Shown: in pieces, positions 35,609 to 44,670 of the stretch | Layout of the letters: every line of letters begins with the position of its first letter | Numbering within the stretch: the first letter of the stretch is position 1 | NCBI RefSeq assembly: GCF_001544555.2 | Contig: NZ_FCOK02000029.1 | Span: 1-64,000 of the forward strand | Length of the DNA: 64,000 nucleotides | Direction: 5' to 3' | Source of the DNA: Caballeronia udeis | GTDB taxonomy: Bacteria; Pseudomonadota; Gammaproteobacteria; Burkholderiales; Burkholderiaceae | Made by a program: the position numbers and the translations under genes | Notes under the pieces: generated by a model | Seen by the model: the letters and a program-made list of their open reading frames with translations, nothing else | Told to the model about the DNA's origin: nothing | Databases searched by the model: none

Positions 35609-36981
35609 AGCGCGTTGATCACGTCAAGGCATCGCGCGAATTTATCGCCGACGAAAAGCACCTCGAGTTCCACGACAAGCGCCTTTGGACTTTACGAACC
35701 CTGCGCGATGAGGCGGCGCGTGGTATCGACGAATGGGAAGAGCTGCGTTCGCTGGCTTCTGGCATCAAGGAACATACGCTCACGCATCTTGCCGATTATC
35801 TCGAGGAATTTGAACGGAACGCGACAAAAAGCGGCGTGATCGTGCACTGGGCCAAGGACGCCGAAGAGCACAACCGGATTGTCTATGAGATTCTCAGCAG
35901 TCACAGCGCGACGACGCTCGTCAAGAGCAAGTCGATGCTCACCGAGGAATGCGGGATGCGCGAATACCTCGAACCGCGCGGCATCACGGTCGTCGAAAGC
36001 GACCTTGGAGAACGGATCCAGCAGCTCGATCACCAGCGCCCCGCACATATTGTCGTGCCAGCAGTTCATAAGCTCGCATCGGACGTCTCCAGGGTGTTTG
36101 CCAAAACACTCGGAACCGACCCGGACAACGACGACGTGCATTACCTCGCCGAAGCGCAGCGCGATGCAACCCGGCCGTTGATCCTTAACGCCGGAGCCGG
36201 GATGACCGGCTGCAATTTCGCGGTCGCGGAAACCGGCGGTATCACGGTGTGCACAAACGAAGGGAATGCCGATCTCAGCGCAAACGTACCGTCTCTGCAC
36301 ATCGCATCGATCGGCATCGAGAAGGTGATTCCGAAGCTCGAGCATCTTGGCGTATTCATTCGTCTGCTGTCGCGCAGCGCGCTCGGCTCGCCGATCACGC
36401 AGTACACGTCGCACTTCCGTGGCCCGCGCAAAGGCGGCGAAATGCATTTCGTGCTGGTCGACAACGGCCGTTCGGCACGACTTGCCATGGACGACTTCTG
36501 GTACTCGCTGAAGTGCATCCGCTGTGGCGCCTGCATGAATACGTGTCCGGTCTACCGGCGCAGCAGCGGGCTGAGTTATGGCGGTGTGTATTCCGGTCCG
36601 ATCGGCGCGATCATCAATCCGACCTTCGATCTGAAGAAATACAGCGCGCTGCCGTTTGCCTCGACGATGAACGGCAGTTGCACGAACGTCTGTCCCGTCA
36701 AGATCAACATCCACGAGCAGATCTACAAGTGGCGCCAGGTCGTCGCCGAGCAGCACGAACTGCCGTTCGTCAAGAAAGAGGCTATGAAGGTCGCCGGCAA
36801 GGTGCTGGCCGAGCCGAAGCTGTACCGCGCGGCAATCAAGGCAGCGGACACCGCCGTTGCCAAGTTCCCGCGTGCCTTCATCTACAACCCCTTCAATGCC
36901 TGGGGCAAGCAACGGGAAGTGCCTGATGCGCCCGAGCAAACCTTCCGCGACTGGTACCTGAAAAACAGGAAAGCAAAATGA
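35605..36981 (+). CDS. lutB: L-lactate oxidation iron-sulfur subunit LutB
   Basis: 458 residues. An N-terminal DUF162/LUD-like domain with NAGAGMTGCNFAVAETGG is followed by ferredoxin-type clusters CIRCGACMNTCPVYR and CTNVCPV. Translation is coupled with lutA and lutC through 4-base overlaps. It is the electron-transfer core of lactate dehydrogenation and likely feeds quinone. Confidence 0.93.
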   Translation: MKRVDHVKASREFIADEKHLEFHDKRLWTLRTLRDEAARGIDEWEELRSLASGIKEHTLTHLADYLEEFERNATKSGVIVHWAKDAEEHNRIVYEILSSHSATTLVKSKSMLTEECGMREYLEPRGITVVESDLGERIQQLDHQRPAHIVVPAVHKLASDVSRVFAKTLGTDPDNDDVHYLAEAQRDATRPLILNAGAGMTGCNFAVAETGGITVCTNEGNADLSANVPSLHIASIGIEKVIPKLEHLGVFIRLLSRSALGSPITQYTSHFRGPRKGGEMHFVLVDNGRSARLAMDDFWYSLKCIRCGACMNTCPVYRRSSGLSYGGVYSGPIGAIINPTFDLKKYSALPFASTMNGSCTNVCPVKINIHEQIYKWRQVVAEQHELPFVKKEAMKVAGKVLAEPKLYRAAIKAADTAVAKFPRAFIYNPFNAWGKQREVPDAPEQTFRDWYLKNRKAK

Positions 36982-37577
36982 GCAGCCGAAACGCTATTCT
37001 CGCAAGTCTGCGCGCCGCGCAGCGCACGCCGGCCACGCTACCCGACGTGCCCATGTTCGATGCCAGCCTGCCGCCGGCGCTCGACAGGTTCAAGGAAACG
37101 CTTGCCCAGATGGGCGGCATCTGGGCGGAGATGCCCGCTGACGGCGACATCGACGCGCTGATCCGAACGCGCTTTACGGACGCGAAAGTGATTTGCTCGG
37201 CCGTGCCCGAAGTGGCCGGTACGCAGCGCATCGAAGAGGTCCGCGATCCGCACGAACTGGACGATGTGGATGTCGGCGTCGTGCGGCCGCGGTTTGCTGT
37301 CGCCGAGACCGGATCGATCTGGCTCAGCGAAATGCAGTATCCCGTCAATGCGCTTGGCTATCTGTCCCAGCATCTCGTTGCATTGCTCGATCCGGCCGAC
37401 ATTGTCGGCAATCTGCACCACGCGTATCACCGGTCCGAATTCTTCGCTGCGAACTACGCGGTGCTGATGAGCGGTCCGTCGGCGACGGCCGACATCGAAG
37501 GTGTCCTGATTCGCGGCGCACAGGGGATCCGGTCGCTCACGGTTATTCCGGCCCCACGGGTGCGTGCCTCCGGGTAA
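36978..37577 (+). CDS. lutC: L-lactate oxidation protein LutC
   Basis: 199 residues with the LUD domain pattern FAVAETGSIWLSE, HLVALLDP and FFAANYAVLMSGPSATADIEG. The start ATG overlaps the lutB stop. It completes a canonical lutABC operon. No lactate permease (lctP/lldP) or LutR regulator is present in the window. Confidence 0.92.
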   Translation: MSSRNAILASLRAAQRTPATLPDVPMFDASLPPALDRFKETLAQMGGIWAEMPADGDIDALIRTRFTDAKVICSAVPEVAGTQRIEEVRDPHELDDVDVGVVRPRFAVAETGSIWLSEMQYPVNALGYLSQHLVALLDPADIVGNLHHAYHRSEFFAANYAVLMSGPSATADIEGVLIRGAQGIRSLTVIPAPRVRASG

Positions 37578-37822
37578 TCAAAATCAACGCGACATTGAAA
37601 GCCGCCGAACACGGCAACGAAGGTCGAAGGGCGGTTCACGGTCGATAGCACGTGTTCGTTGATATTGAGACCTGACATTGGCGGGCATTGTGAAAAGTCC
37701 ATGACAGACTTTATTTTTTCGGATCAGAGACGATTGCGAGCTGCACTGTGCAATAGCCCCACTTGTCCGCCATCTCGATCAGCAACCCTTGAGCGGCCTT
37801 GCCATAGCCTCGTTCTGGCCAA
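37578..37822. other. Convergent intergenic, nothing identified
   Basis: About 245 bases between lutC (+) and the molybdoenzyme large subunit (-). No gene or clear terminator is seen. Confidence 0.35.
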
Positions 37823-40087
37823 TTAAACCCGCAACGCCGCGCGCAACCTGTCCGGCGACAGCGGCAAATCCCTGAAGCGCTTGCCAGTCGCGTTAGCAAC
37901 GGCGTTCGCCAACGCCGCCGACATCGGTCCTTGCGACGCTTCGCCGACACCCAGGAACGGCATGCCCGGCCGATCGATCAGATCGACATCGAGCACTTTC
38001 GGCGCCGAAGAAAAACGCAAGATCGGGTACTGGCTCCAGTCGAAACTCGTAATGTTGTGCGCGTCGAAGGTTGTTGCTTCGAACAGCGTCCAGCTGGCCG
38101 ACTGCACAATGCCGCCTTCGACCTGGTTGCGCACGCCGTCCGGATTCACGATCTGTCCGCAATCGATCGCGCACGCCACGCGCTCGATCGTCACATCACC
38201 CGTTTCGCGTTCGACCGCGACTTCGACGGCCAGCGCGCAGTACGCCATCAGGTTCTTGTACATCGCGAACGCAAAGCCGACGCCGCGCGACGGCGCGCCG
38301 TCATGCACGCGATGCGGCCAGCCAAATCGTTGTGATGCGCGCTCGATCACGTCACGCGCGCGCGGATCGTCGAGATGCTTCAGGCGGAACGCAACCGGAT
38401 CGGTATGCGCGGCGAGCGCGAGTTCGTCGATGAAACTCTCGATCGAAAAGATGTTGTGATACGCGCCGAGCGAACGCATCGCCGACACGCGGATCGGCAT
38501 GTCTGGCAGGAAATGATGCTGCACGTAGAGATTTGGCAAGCGATACAGCGGAATGCTGTTGCGGTCCCCACCGCCTTCGGGCATCGGAATCGGCTTCGGC
38601 GGCGCGGGCGTAAAGGGCTTCGACAGAAACCACGTCGGCATGAAACGCCCGGCGTTTTCGATGCGATTGTTGTGCGTGTTACTCCACACCTCGAACTTCC
38701 AGTCGACGATCTGTCCGCTCGCATCCAATGATGCCGTCACGTCGCTCGACATCGCCGGTCCGAACGGCTCCCACGTGTGCTCCTGCTCGCGCATCCATTG
38801 CACTCGCACGGGCTTTCCAGGTACGGCGCGCGCGATCAACGCGGCGTCCGCGGCGACGTCGTCGGCACCATTGTGTCCATAGCAACCGGAGCCTTCGACG
38901 TGAATGCAATGCACGCGCTCGGGCGGCATCGACAGCATGTCGGCGAGCCCTTTGCGCATCGGAAATACGCCTTGCGTGTGCGTCCAGACCGTCATCGTGC
39001 CGTCGTTGAGCCATGCGACGGCACACGACGGGCCGATCGATCCGTGCGTCAGATACGGTTTCGTGAAGCGCGCGTGCAAGGTCTGCGTGGCGGGCGCGGC
39101 GGCGGCCGTTTTGTTTGCGACGGAGATTTCCTGCGCCGGCAGTTTTTCGAGCGTCTCGTGGATTGTCGACTGCGCGGGCAACGGCGGACCGCTGCGCCAT
39201 TTCGCAGTGTCGGACAGCGCGCGCATCGCGACGATCGCGCGCCATTCATCGTCGGCGACGACCGCAAGATAGCTGCCGTCCTGAACCACGGCGATCACGC
39301 CGGGCATTGTGCGCACCGGCTTGATATCGACCGATTGCAGCGTTGCACCGTAAGACGGCGGCCGGACGACGCGCGCATGCACCATGCCGGGCAACTTCAA
39401 GTCCTGCACATAACGCGGTGCGCCGGTCACCTTGCCCGGAATATCCACACGTTGAAACGACTGGCCGATCACCTTGAACGTCTTCGGATCTTTGGTCGGC
39501 GCACCGGGCGCGGCATTGCGATGCAAGTCGACGCCGCTGACCGCTTCGCCGAATGTCAATCGACGGCCGTCGTTCGCGACAATTTCGCCGTTCTGCGTCG
39601 TCAGCGAGAGGACATCGACGTTCAATCGCGTGGCCGCAGCTTCGAGCAATAGCGAGCGCACCTGCGCGGTCGCATTGGCGATTGCGGTGCCGCTGTCGGC
39701 AGTCGAATGACTGCCGGCGGTGTAGCCTTCGTCGGGCGTCGCGTTCGTGTCGGCGGTGACGAGGACGATGCGCTCGGGCGTCACGTCGAGTTGTTCGGCG
39801 GCGATCTGCATGAACGCCGTGCGAATGCCGGTGCCGAGTTCCGCCTTGCCGGTGAACACCGTGATGCAGCCCGCTTCGTCGATCTTCACCCACGCGTCGA
39901 GCATTGGCGATGTCTTCAGACTGCCCGGGAGCTGCGGCGCGGACGCAGTGAACGTGCCGGCTTCGGTCGTCGTGGTCTGCGCGAGCGCGCGTACGGCGGG
40001 CAACAGGGTGAAGCCGACCATGACGCTGCCAGCCGCAAGAAAGCGGCGACGATTGAGGTTGTCAGGCGGAATGCGCGGATCGTTCAT
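37823..40087 (-). CDS. Molybdopterin-binding dehydrogenase large subunit (IorB-type, xanthine dehydrogenase family)
   Basis: 754 residues. It starts with a Tat-type signal (NRRRFLAAGSVMVGF), so a periplasmic location is expected. Duplicated MoCo-binding domains of the isoquinoline 1-oxidoreductase beta/aldehyde oxidase family: GKAELGTGIRTAFMQIAAEQ, RYVQDLKLPGMVHARVVRPP, GCYGHNGADDVAADAAL, RSLGAYHNIFSIESFIDELA, GVGEASQGPMSAALANA. Probable reaction: hydroxylation/oxidation of an aldehyde or N-heterocycle. ATG 40087 overlaps the stop of the [2Fe-2S] subunit gene. Three-gene operon with that subunit and a triheme cytochrome c. No XdhC/MoCo chaperone lies beside it. Confidence 0.92.
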   Translation of the reverse strand: MNDPRIPPDNLNRRRFLAAGSVMVGFTLLPAVRALAQTTTTEAGTFTASAPQLPGSLKTSPMLDAWVKIDEAGCITVFTGKAELGTGIRTAFMQIAAEQLDVTPERIVLVTADTNATPDEGYTAGSHSTADSGTAIANATAQVRSLLLEAAATRLNVDVLSLTTQNGEIVANDGRRLTFGEAVSGVDLHRNAAPGAPTKDPKTFKVIGQSFQRVDIPGKVTGAPRYVQDLKLPGMVHARVVRPPSYGATLQSVDIKPVRTMPGVIAVVQDGSYLAVVADDEWRAIVAMRALSDTAKWRSGPPLPAQSTIHETLEKLPAQEISVANKTAAAAPATQTLHARFTKPYLTHGSIGPSCAVAWLNDGTMTVWTHTQGVFPMRKGLADMLSMPPERVHCIHVEGSGCYGHNGADDVAADAALIARAVPGKPVRVQWMREQEHTWEPFGPAMSSDVTASLDASGQIVDWKFEVWSNTHNNRIENAGRFMPTWFLSKPFTPAPPKPIPMPEGGGDRNSIPLYRLPNLYVQHHFLPDMPIRVSAMRSLGAYHNIFSIESFIDELALAAHTDPVAFRLKHLDDPRARDVIERASQRFGWPHRVHDGAPSRGVGFAFAMYKNLMAYCALAVEVAVERETGDVTIERVACAIDCGQIVNPDGVRNQVEGGIVQSASWTLFEATTFDAHNITSFDWSQYPILRFSSAPKVLDVDLIDRPGMPFLGVGEASQGPMSAALANAVANATGKRFRDLPLSPDRLRAALRV

Positions 40088-40539
40088 GCGGGTTGCCCCG
40101 CCTGACGGATCGCGGCAAGGATGCGCATGTGCGTGCCGCAGCGGCACAGATTCGGCTCCATGTGCGCGCGAATCTGCTCGTCGGTGGGCGATGGTACGCG
40201 ATCGAGCAGCGCCTGCGCGCGCATCACCATGCCCGCGATGCAGTAGCCGCACTGCGCCGCCTGTTTATCGATGAATGCCTGTTGCAGCTTGCCGGGCTTG
40301 TCCGTGCTGCCGAGTCCTTCGATGGTACGCACGGAACGCGTGCCGATGGCCGCGACCGGCATTAAACACGAGAACACCGGCTTGTCACCGACGATCACCG
40401 TACACGCGCCGCATTGGCCCAGACCACAGCCGAATTTCGCGCCGTGCAGGCCGAGTTGATTGCGCAGAGCGTAGAGGAGTGGCGTCGACGGATCGATATC
40501 GAGTTGATGCGGCATGCCGTTCACAATGAGCGTCATCAT
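40084..40539 (-). CDS. [2Fe-2S] small subunit of the IorAB-type dehydrogenase
   Basis: 151 residues. The plant-type [2Fe-2S] loop CGLGQCGACTVIV...FSC and the second cluster CGYCIAGM...CRCGTH are complete. It shuttles electrons from the Mo site to the cytochrome. Start ATG 40539 has AAGGAG 10 bases upstream and overlaps the cytochrome stop. No signal peptide of its own; co-export with the Tat-bearing large subunit is typical for the family. Confidence 0.93.
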   Translation of the reverse strand: MMTLIVNGMPHQLDIDPSTPLLYALRNQLGLHGAKFGCGLGQCGACTVIVGDKPVFSCLMPVAAIGTRSVRTIEGLGSTDKPGKLQQAFIDKQAAQCGYCIAGMVMRAQALLDRVPSPTDEQIRAHMEPNLCRCGTHMRILAAIRQAGQPA

Positions 40540-41888
40540 GGTTCGTGAGACTCCTTGCGCAGGCGTTCGACGTCGGCTTCGTCGAGCGTCCATGCGGGTT
40601 GGCTGCTGAAATTCGAGCGCAGGTACGCGGCGAGATCGGCGATCTGCGCGTTGGTGAACGTGTCGGCGAAGCCGGGCATGAAGGCGGCGCGCATGCTGCG
40701 ATCGGTCGGAATGCCATCGAGAATCGTCCGCAGCGCGTTACGTGGATCGTTCGCGTTGACGGCGGTGCCGAGTGCCAGCGATGGACGGCTGCCGAGCGTC
40801 GTCATCGGCGCGTTCGCTGCGTGGCATGAGGCGCACGCTGCTGAGAAAAGCGTTGCGCCGTCGCGGATGTTATTCATGTTTGCCTGGGCGGTTTGCTGCA
40901 TAGCCTTGGGCGATGCTTCGGCTGGCTTTTGTAGTGAGAGCAGATACGTGGCCATCGCATCGACATCGACATCGGATGCATTTGTCAGCGACTGCGTCAC
41001 CGCTCGCATCGGTCCGGCCGCTGCACCATGTTGATCGGCGAAACCGGTGCGCAAATACGCGGCGAGTTGATCGTGCGTCCACGGTTCGGGCGCGCTCAGC
41101 AACGTCGTCAATGCGGGTGCCTCCCAGCCTTCGATCACGTTGCCGTCGAACGCGTCGCCGCGCTTTTCTGCGCCGAGCAGATTCATCGGCGTGTGACAGG
41201 CGGCGCAATGCGCGGGGCCGTCGATCAGGTATTTGCCGCGTATTAGCTGTGCGTCATGCGTTGCGGGTTCTGCTGGCGCTTGAACATTCGCTTGAACATT
41301 CGCTTGGCTATTCGTTTCGCCATTTGCTTCGACGCCGGGATGCAAAAAGAACAGATTCCATGCCGCAATCAACGGACGGAAACTGAGCGGGAATATCAAC
41401 TGGTTCGCGGGCGCGGTGGACTGCACGGCATCGCGCGACATCAGATACGCGTAGAGCGCGGCGATATCGGCATCCGTCATGTACGTGAAGTGTGGATACG
41501 GAAAGGCAGGGTAGAGCAGGTGACCGTCGCGCGCGATGCCGCGACGCATTGAACGCGTGAAGTCGCTGAGCGTCCAGTCACCGATGCCGGTTTGGCGATC
41601 GGGCGTGATATTGGTCGAATAGATCGTGCCGAACGGCGTGTCGAGCGGACGGCCGCCTGCGAAAGGCGCACTGCGATCTGCTGTATGACACACGACGCAA
41701 TCGCCGATGGCGGCCAGGTTTGCGCCGTGTTTGAGTAGCGCGGTATCGGTGAGCGGTAGCGTTGATGTTTCTGCTGCGTTGGCCGTCGGCGTGAAGTGCG
41801 GATACGTGAGCGAGCCAAGCGTGCCCGCGAAAAACGCGGCGCACAACAATGCGCACAGCGATGCCGCCAAGCCGGTCGACCTCTTCAT
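40536..41888 (-). CDS. Triheme membrane-anchored cytochrome c (alcohol/aldehyde dehydrogenase type)
   Basis: 450 residues. Signal peptide (LAASLCALLCAAFFAGTL), then three CXXCH sites: CVVCH near 64, CAACH in the middle, CASCH in the third domain, each with a distal Met candidate. Homologous to the cytochrome subunit of membrane alcohol/aldehyde dehydrogenases (AdhB-like). It accepts electrons from the IorAB-type enzyme and likely passes them to quinone or an oxidase. The first gene of its operon on the - strand. Confidence 0.92.
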   Translation of the reverse strand: MKRSTGLAASLCALLCAAFFAGTLGSLTYPHFTPTANAAETSTLPLTDTALLKHGANLAAIGDCVVCHTADRSAPFAGGRPLDTPFGTIYSTNITPDRQTGIGDWTLSDFTRSMRRGIARDGHLLYPAFPYPHFTYMTDADIAALYAYLMSRDAVQSTAPANQLIFPLSFRPLIAAWNLFFLHPGVEANGETNSQANVQANVQAPAEPATHDAQLIRGKYLIDGPAHCAACHTPMNLLGAEKRGDAFDGNVIEGWEAPALTTLLSAPEPWTHDQLAAYLRTGFADQHGAAAGPMRAVTQSLTNASDVDVDAMATYLLSLQKPAEASPKAMQQTAQANMNNIRDGATLFSAACASCHAANAPMTTLGSRPSLALGTAVNANDPRNALRTILDGIPTDRSMRAAFMPGFADTFTNAQIADLAAYLRSNFSSQPAWTLDEADVERLRKESHEP

Positions 41889-42112
41889 CGCGTCTCCGTC
41901 AATGCGTCCGATTCAGCCGTCATGTATAGCACAGGATTTTGCGAATCGCGTTCTGCCAAAGCATTCAATCACGGTATGGATGAGGCCGATGACATCAACG
42001 TGGCGTGGAGATGGCGCGTGGATGGCGCCGTTGATCATTACGTCATTGTTGGCGGCAGCATTTCCTGCCCCGCTGTCACCGTCTGTCGAAACCCGACTTG
42101 CCTCCCGCCCAG
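41889..42112. other. Intergenic, nothing identified
   Basis: About 220 bases between the fisR 3' end and the cytochrome c start. It should contain the promoter for the molybdoenzyme operon. No motif recognised. Confidence 0.35.
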
Positions 42113-43498
42113 TCACCTTCGCGTCTTTAGTCGACGATACAGCGTGCGTTCACTCATTCCGAGGTGTTGAGCGAGCGCGCTGCGTGTCCCGGAAAACTCC
42201 TCTGCGAACCGTAAGAACTCACGATCCGTAAGCTCGCCGCGTGCCGAAAATGAGGGTGAGCCCGTGCTGCTGCCCAGATACGCCGACTCCGCCGCCACCA
42301 TGTCATCCGGCAGATGTTCGATCCGGATCACCCCGTCGTCGGCCAACAGGCACGCCCGGTCGAGCACGTTGCGCAGTTCCCGGATATTGCCCGGCCAGGA
42401 ATAGGCATGGAGCCTCGCGAGAGCGTCCGTTGCAATGCTGAACTTGCGGCCCGCAGTGCCTTGTGTGTTATCGAGACGCTGGAGTATCGATTCGACGAGC
42501 AGCGCGATATCGTCGGGGCGCTCGCGCACCGCCGGCAGGTGAATCGGAAATGCACTGATGCGGTAGTAGAGGTCCTGGCGGAACCGGCCGTCGTCGATCA
42601 TTTCCCGCACCGGTTTGTGCGTCGCCGCCACGAGCCGGAAATCCGCGCGCAAGGTCTCGATGCCGCCGACCCGGCGGAACGTGCCGGACTCGATGAGCCG
42701 CAGCAGCTTGACCTGCATTGACAGTGGCACATCGCCGATTTCGTCGAGAAACAGCGTTCCGGCTTGCGCGGTCTCGACGAGACCCGGTTTGCGCGCGGCT
42801 GCGCCAGTGAACGCCCCCTTTTCATAGCCGAAGAGTTCGGTCTCGAACAAGGCCTCCGTGATGCCCGAGCACTCGACAACGACAAATGGGTGTTGCGCTC
42901 GCTCGCTTGCCTCATGAAGGGCGCGCGCGAACAGTTCCTTGCCGGTGCCGGACTCTCCGAGGAGCAGGACCGGCAGCATCGAAGGAGCGACGCGATGCAG
43001 CGCCGAGATCGCCGCGTTGAACGCCGTCGAGCGCCCGACCAGGCCCTCCGCGCTCGGCTTGGCGGACGCGCCGCGCACCGTCGAGAGCCGCTCGACGTAT
43101 GCCACCACCTCCCGCTGTGCATTGAAAATCGGCCGCAATTCGACATCGACATGCTCCGGCCCGCGAGGCGTGTGATGAATATGCAGCACGCGGTCGGGGC
43201 CGCGCAGTTCAAATGCCCGTTTCATCGGACAGTGCTCGCCCGCCTGATCGCAAGGGACGTCGTAGTGATGCGAAACCTGGTAGCACTTGCGGCCGAGGTG
43301 AGGCTGGCTGGCGACGCCAAACTGACGTTGATAAGCGGTGTTGGCGGCAAGGATGCGGTACTCGGGATCGAGCACGATCATCGGTTGAGCATCGTGCTCC
43401 AGATATGACACGAGTGCATCGACATCCGGCGCTCGAGGCGGTTCGTCCGGCATCGTCGCGACGGGCGTGACCGGTATGAATGACTTTGGGGATTTCAC
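42113..43498 (-). CDS. fisR: Sigma-54-dependent sulfane-sulfur-sensing activator (FisR-like)
   Basis: 461 residues from GTG 43498 (CGGAG upstream). N-terminal PAS-like sensor about 25-135, AAA+ sigma-54 activation domain about 150-390 (Walker A GESGTGKE, GAFTGA loop intact, WPGNIRELRN), Fis-type HTH at the C-terminus. The sensor carries Cys72, Cys83 and Cys90. As I recall, FisR of Cupriavidus senses sulfane sulfur through three cysteines with the same 11 and 7 spacing. Adjacent divergent genes encode persulfide dioxygenase and SQR, the known FisR targets, and a sigma-54 promoter lies before them. Function is therefore well supported though untested. Confidence 0.92.
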   Translation of the reverse strand: MKSPKSFIPVTPVATMPDEPPRAPDVDALVSYLEHDAQPMIVLDPEYRILAANTAYQRQFGVASQPHLGRKCYQVSHHYDVPCDQAGEHCPMKRAFELRGPDRVLHIHHTPRGPEHVDVELRPIFNAQREVVAYVERLSTVRGASAKPSAEGLVGRSTAFNAAISALHRVAPSMLPVLLLGESGTGKELFARALHEASERAQHPFVVVECSGITEALFETELFGYEKGAFTGAAARKPGLVETAQAGTLFLDEIGDVPLSMQVKLLRLIESGTFRRVGGIETLRADFRLVAATHKPVREMIDDGRFRQDLYYRISAFPIHLPAVRERPDDIALLVESILQRLDNTQGTAGRKFSIATDALARLHAYSWPGNIRELRNVLDRACLLADDGVIRIEHLPDDMVAAESAYLGSSTGSPSFSARGELTDREFLRFAEEFSGTRSALAQHLGMSERTLYRRLKTRR

Positions 43499-43533
43499 GG
43501 CGGCGGCTCCGGTAAACCTCACTATACGTTGAC

Positions 43534-43571
43534 ACTGCCACAACTGCCACCTGACTGCCAAAACTGGCAGT
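43534..43571. promoter_or_regulatory. Repeated ACTGCCA sites, probable FisR upstream activating sequence
   Basis: Three direct copies of ACTGCCA (43534-43540, 43543-43549, 43554-43560) and an inverted copy TGGCAGT (43565-43571). The last two form a palindrome with a 4-base loop. The cluster lies about 110-145 bases upstream of the sigma-54 promoter, the usual position for a bacterial enhancer site, and within the fisR leader, so autoregulation is possible. Confidence 0.6.
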
Positions 43572-43678
43572 CTTCGCTCGCTGCTTGCCGTCCGAGGATG
43601 GCATCGTCCAATCTGGATAGCTAAAAATATTGACTAAAATCAACAACTTATATGATTTAATCCAGATGGGAATGACGA

Positions 43679-43694
43679 TGGCACGGTTCTTGTA
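43679..43694 (+). promoter_or_regulatory. Sigma-54 (-24/-12) promoter of the sulfide operon
   Basis: TGGCACGGTTCTTGTA matches the sigma-54 consensus TGGCACG-N4-TTGC(A/T) at all positions except T for C in the -12 element. It is about 50 bases before the persulfide dioxygenase start and downstream of the ACTGCCA cluster. Confidence 0.75.
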
Positions 43695-43743
43695 CTGATT
43701 GCACCGACCCTGCCGCATTGGAAGGCCCATTTTTGAGGAGAGG

Positions 43744-44631
43744 ATGTTGAAAACCACGAGTCCCATGCAGGTCGAAGGCTTCTTCGACCCCGGTACCTGG
43801 ACGATCAGCTACCTGTTGCTGGATGTCCGCACCGGCGACTGTGCACTGATCGACAGTGTCCTCGACTATGACCCGAAGTCAGGCCGCACCTCCACGACGA
43901 CCGCCGACAAACTCGTCTCTCGCGTCCAGGAGCTTGGCGTGAAGGTCCAGTGGCATCTCGAAACCCACGTGCACGCCGACCATCTGTCCGCCGCGCCCTA
44001 CCTCAAGGAAAGACTCGGCGGAACGATTGCGATCGGCGCGCAGGTGACGCATGTACAAGACGTGTTCGGCAAGTTTTTCAACGCCGGCTCGAGATTCGCG
44101 CACGATGGCAGCCAGTTCGATCACCTGCTCTCCGACGGCGAAACGTTCGCCGTCGGAGCGTTGCAGGCGCGCGCCATCCATACCCCGGGCCATACACCGG
44201 CCTGCATGACCTTTGTGGTCAGCGACGGCGTGCAGACCGCAGCCTTTGTCGGGGACACCCTGTTCATGCCCGACTACGGCACCGCGCGCTGCGACTTTCC
44301 CGGCGGCGACGCCCGTACGCTCTACCGGTCAATCAACAAGGTGTTGAGCCTGCCGGCGGACACGAAGCTGTACATGTGCCACGACTACCAGCCCGGCGGG
44401 CGGCCTTTGCAGTTTGTCAGCACGGTAGCCGAGGAGCGAGAGCACAACGTCCACATACGCAACGGTATCAGCGAGGAATCCTTCGTTGCGATGCGCACCG
44501 CGCGCGACGCGACACTCAACATGCCGGTGCTGATGCTGCCGTCAGTGCAGGTCAACATGCGCGCCGGACATATGCCCGATCCGGAAGAGAACGGAGTGCC
44601 GTATCTCAAGATTCCCCTCAACGCAATCTGA
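43744..44631 (+). CDS. pdo: Persulfide dioxygenase (ETHE1-like metallo-beta-lactamase fold)
   Basis: 295 residues. Metal-binding THVHADH and HTPGHTPACM motifs; non-heme Fe(II) enzyme that oxidises glutathione persulfide to sulfite and GSH, acting after SQR. Start ATG 43744 follows TGAGGAGAGG; the open frame to 43699 is ignored. First gene of the sigma-54 operon, 40 bases before the DUF442-SQR gene. The Blh-like MBL branch is an alternative name, but the sulfide context is decisive. Confidence 0.92.
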   Translation: MLKTTSPMQVEGFFDPGTWTISYLLLDVRTGDCALIDSVLDYDPKSGRTSTTTADKLVSRVQELGVKVQWHLETHVHADHLSAAPYLKERLGGTIAIGAQVTHVQDVFGKFFNAGSRFAHDGSQFDHLLSDGETFAVGALQARAIHTPGHTPACMTFVVSDGVQTAAFVGDTLFMPDYGTARCDFPGGDARTLYRSINKVLSLPADTKLYMCHDYQPGGRPLQFVSTVAEEREHNVHIRNGISEESFVAMRTARDATLNMPVLMLPSVQVNMRAGHMPDPEENGVPYLKIPLNAI

Positions 44632-44670
44632 GCCGGTGCACGTAGTTAGCAGGAGCAACAGGAGAAGTCG

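Noticed and set aside
35692..36939. 415-codon open frame on the - strand
   Set aside because: Antisense of lutB, whose iron-sulfur motifs are unambiguous.
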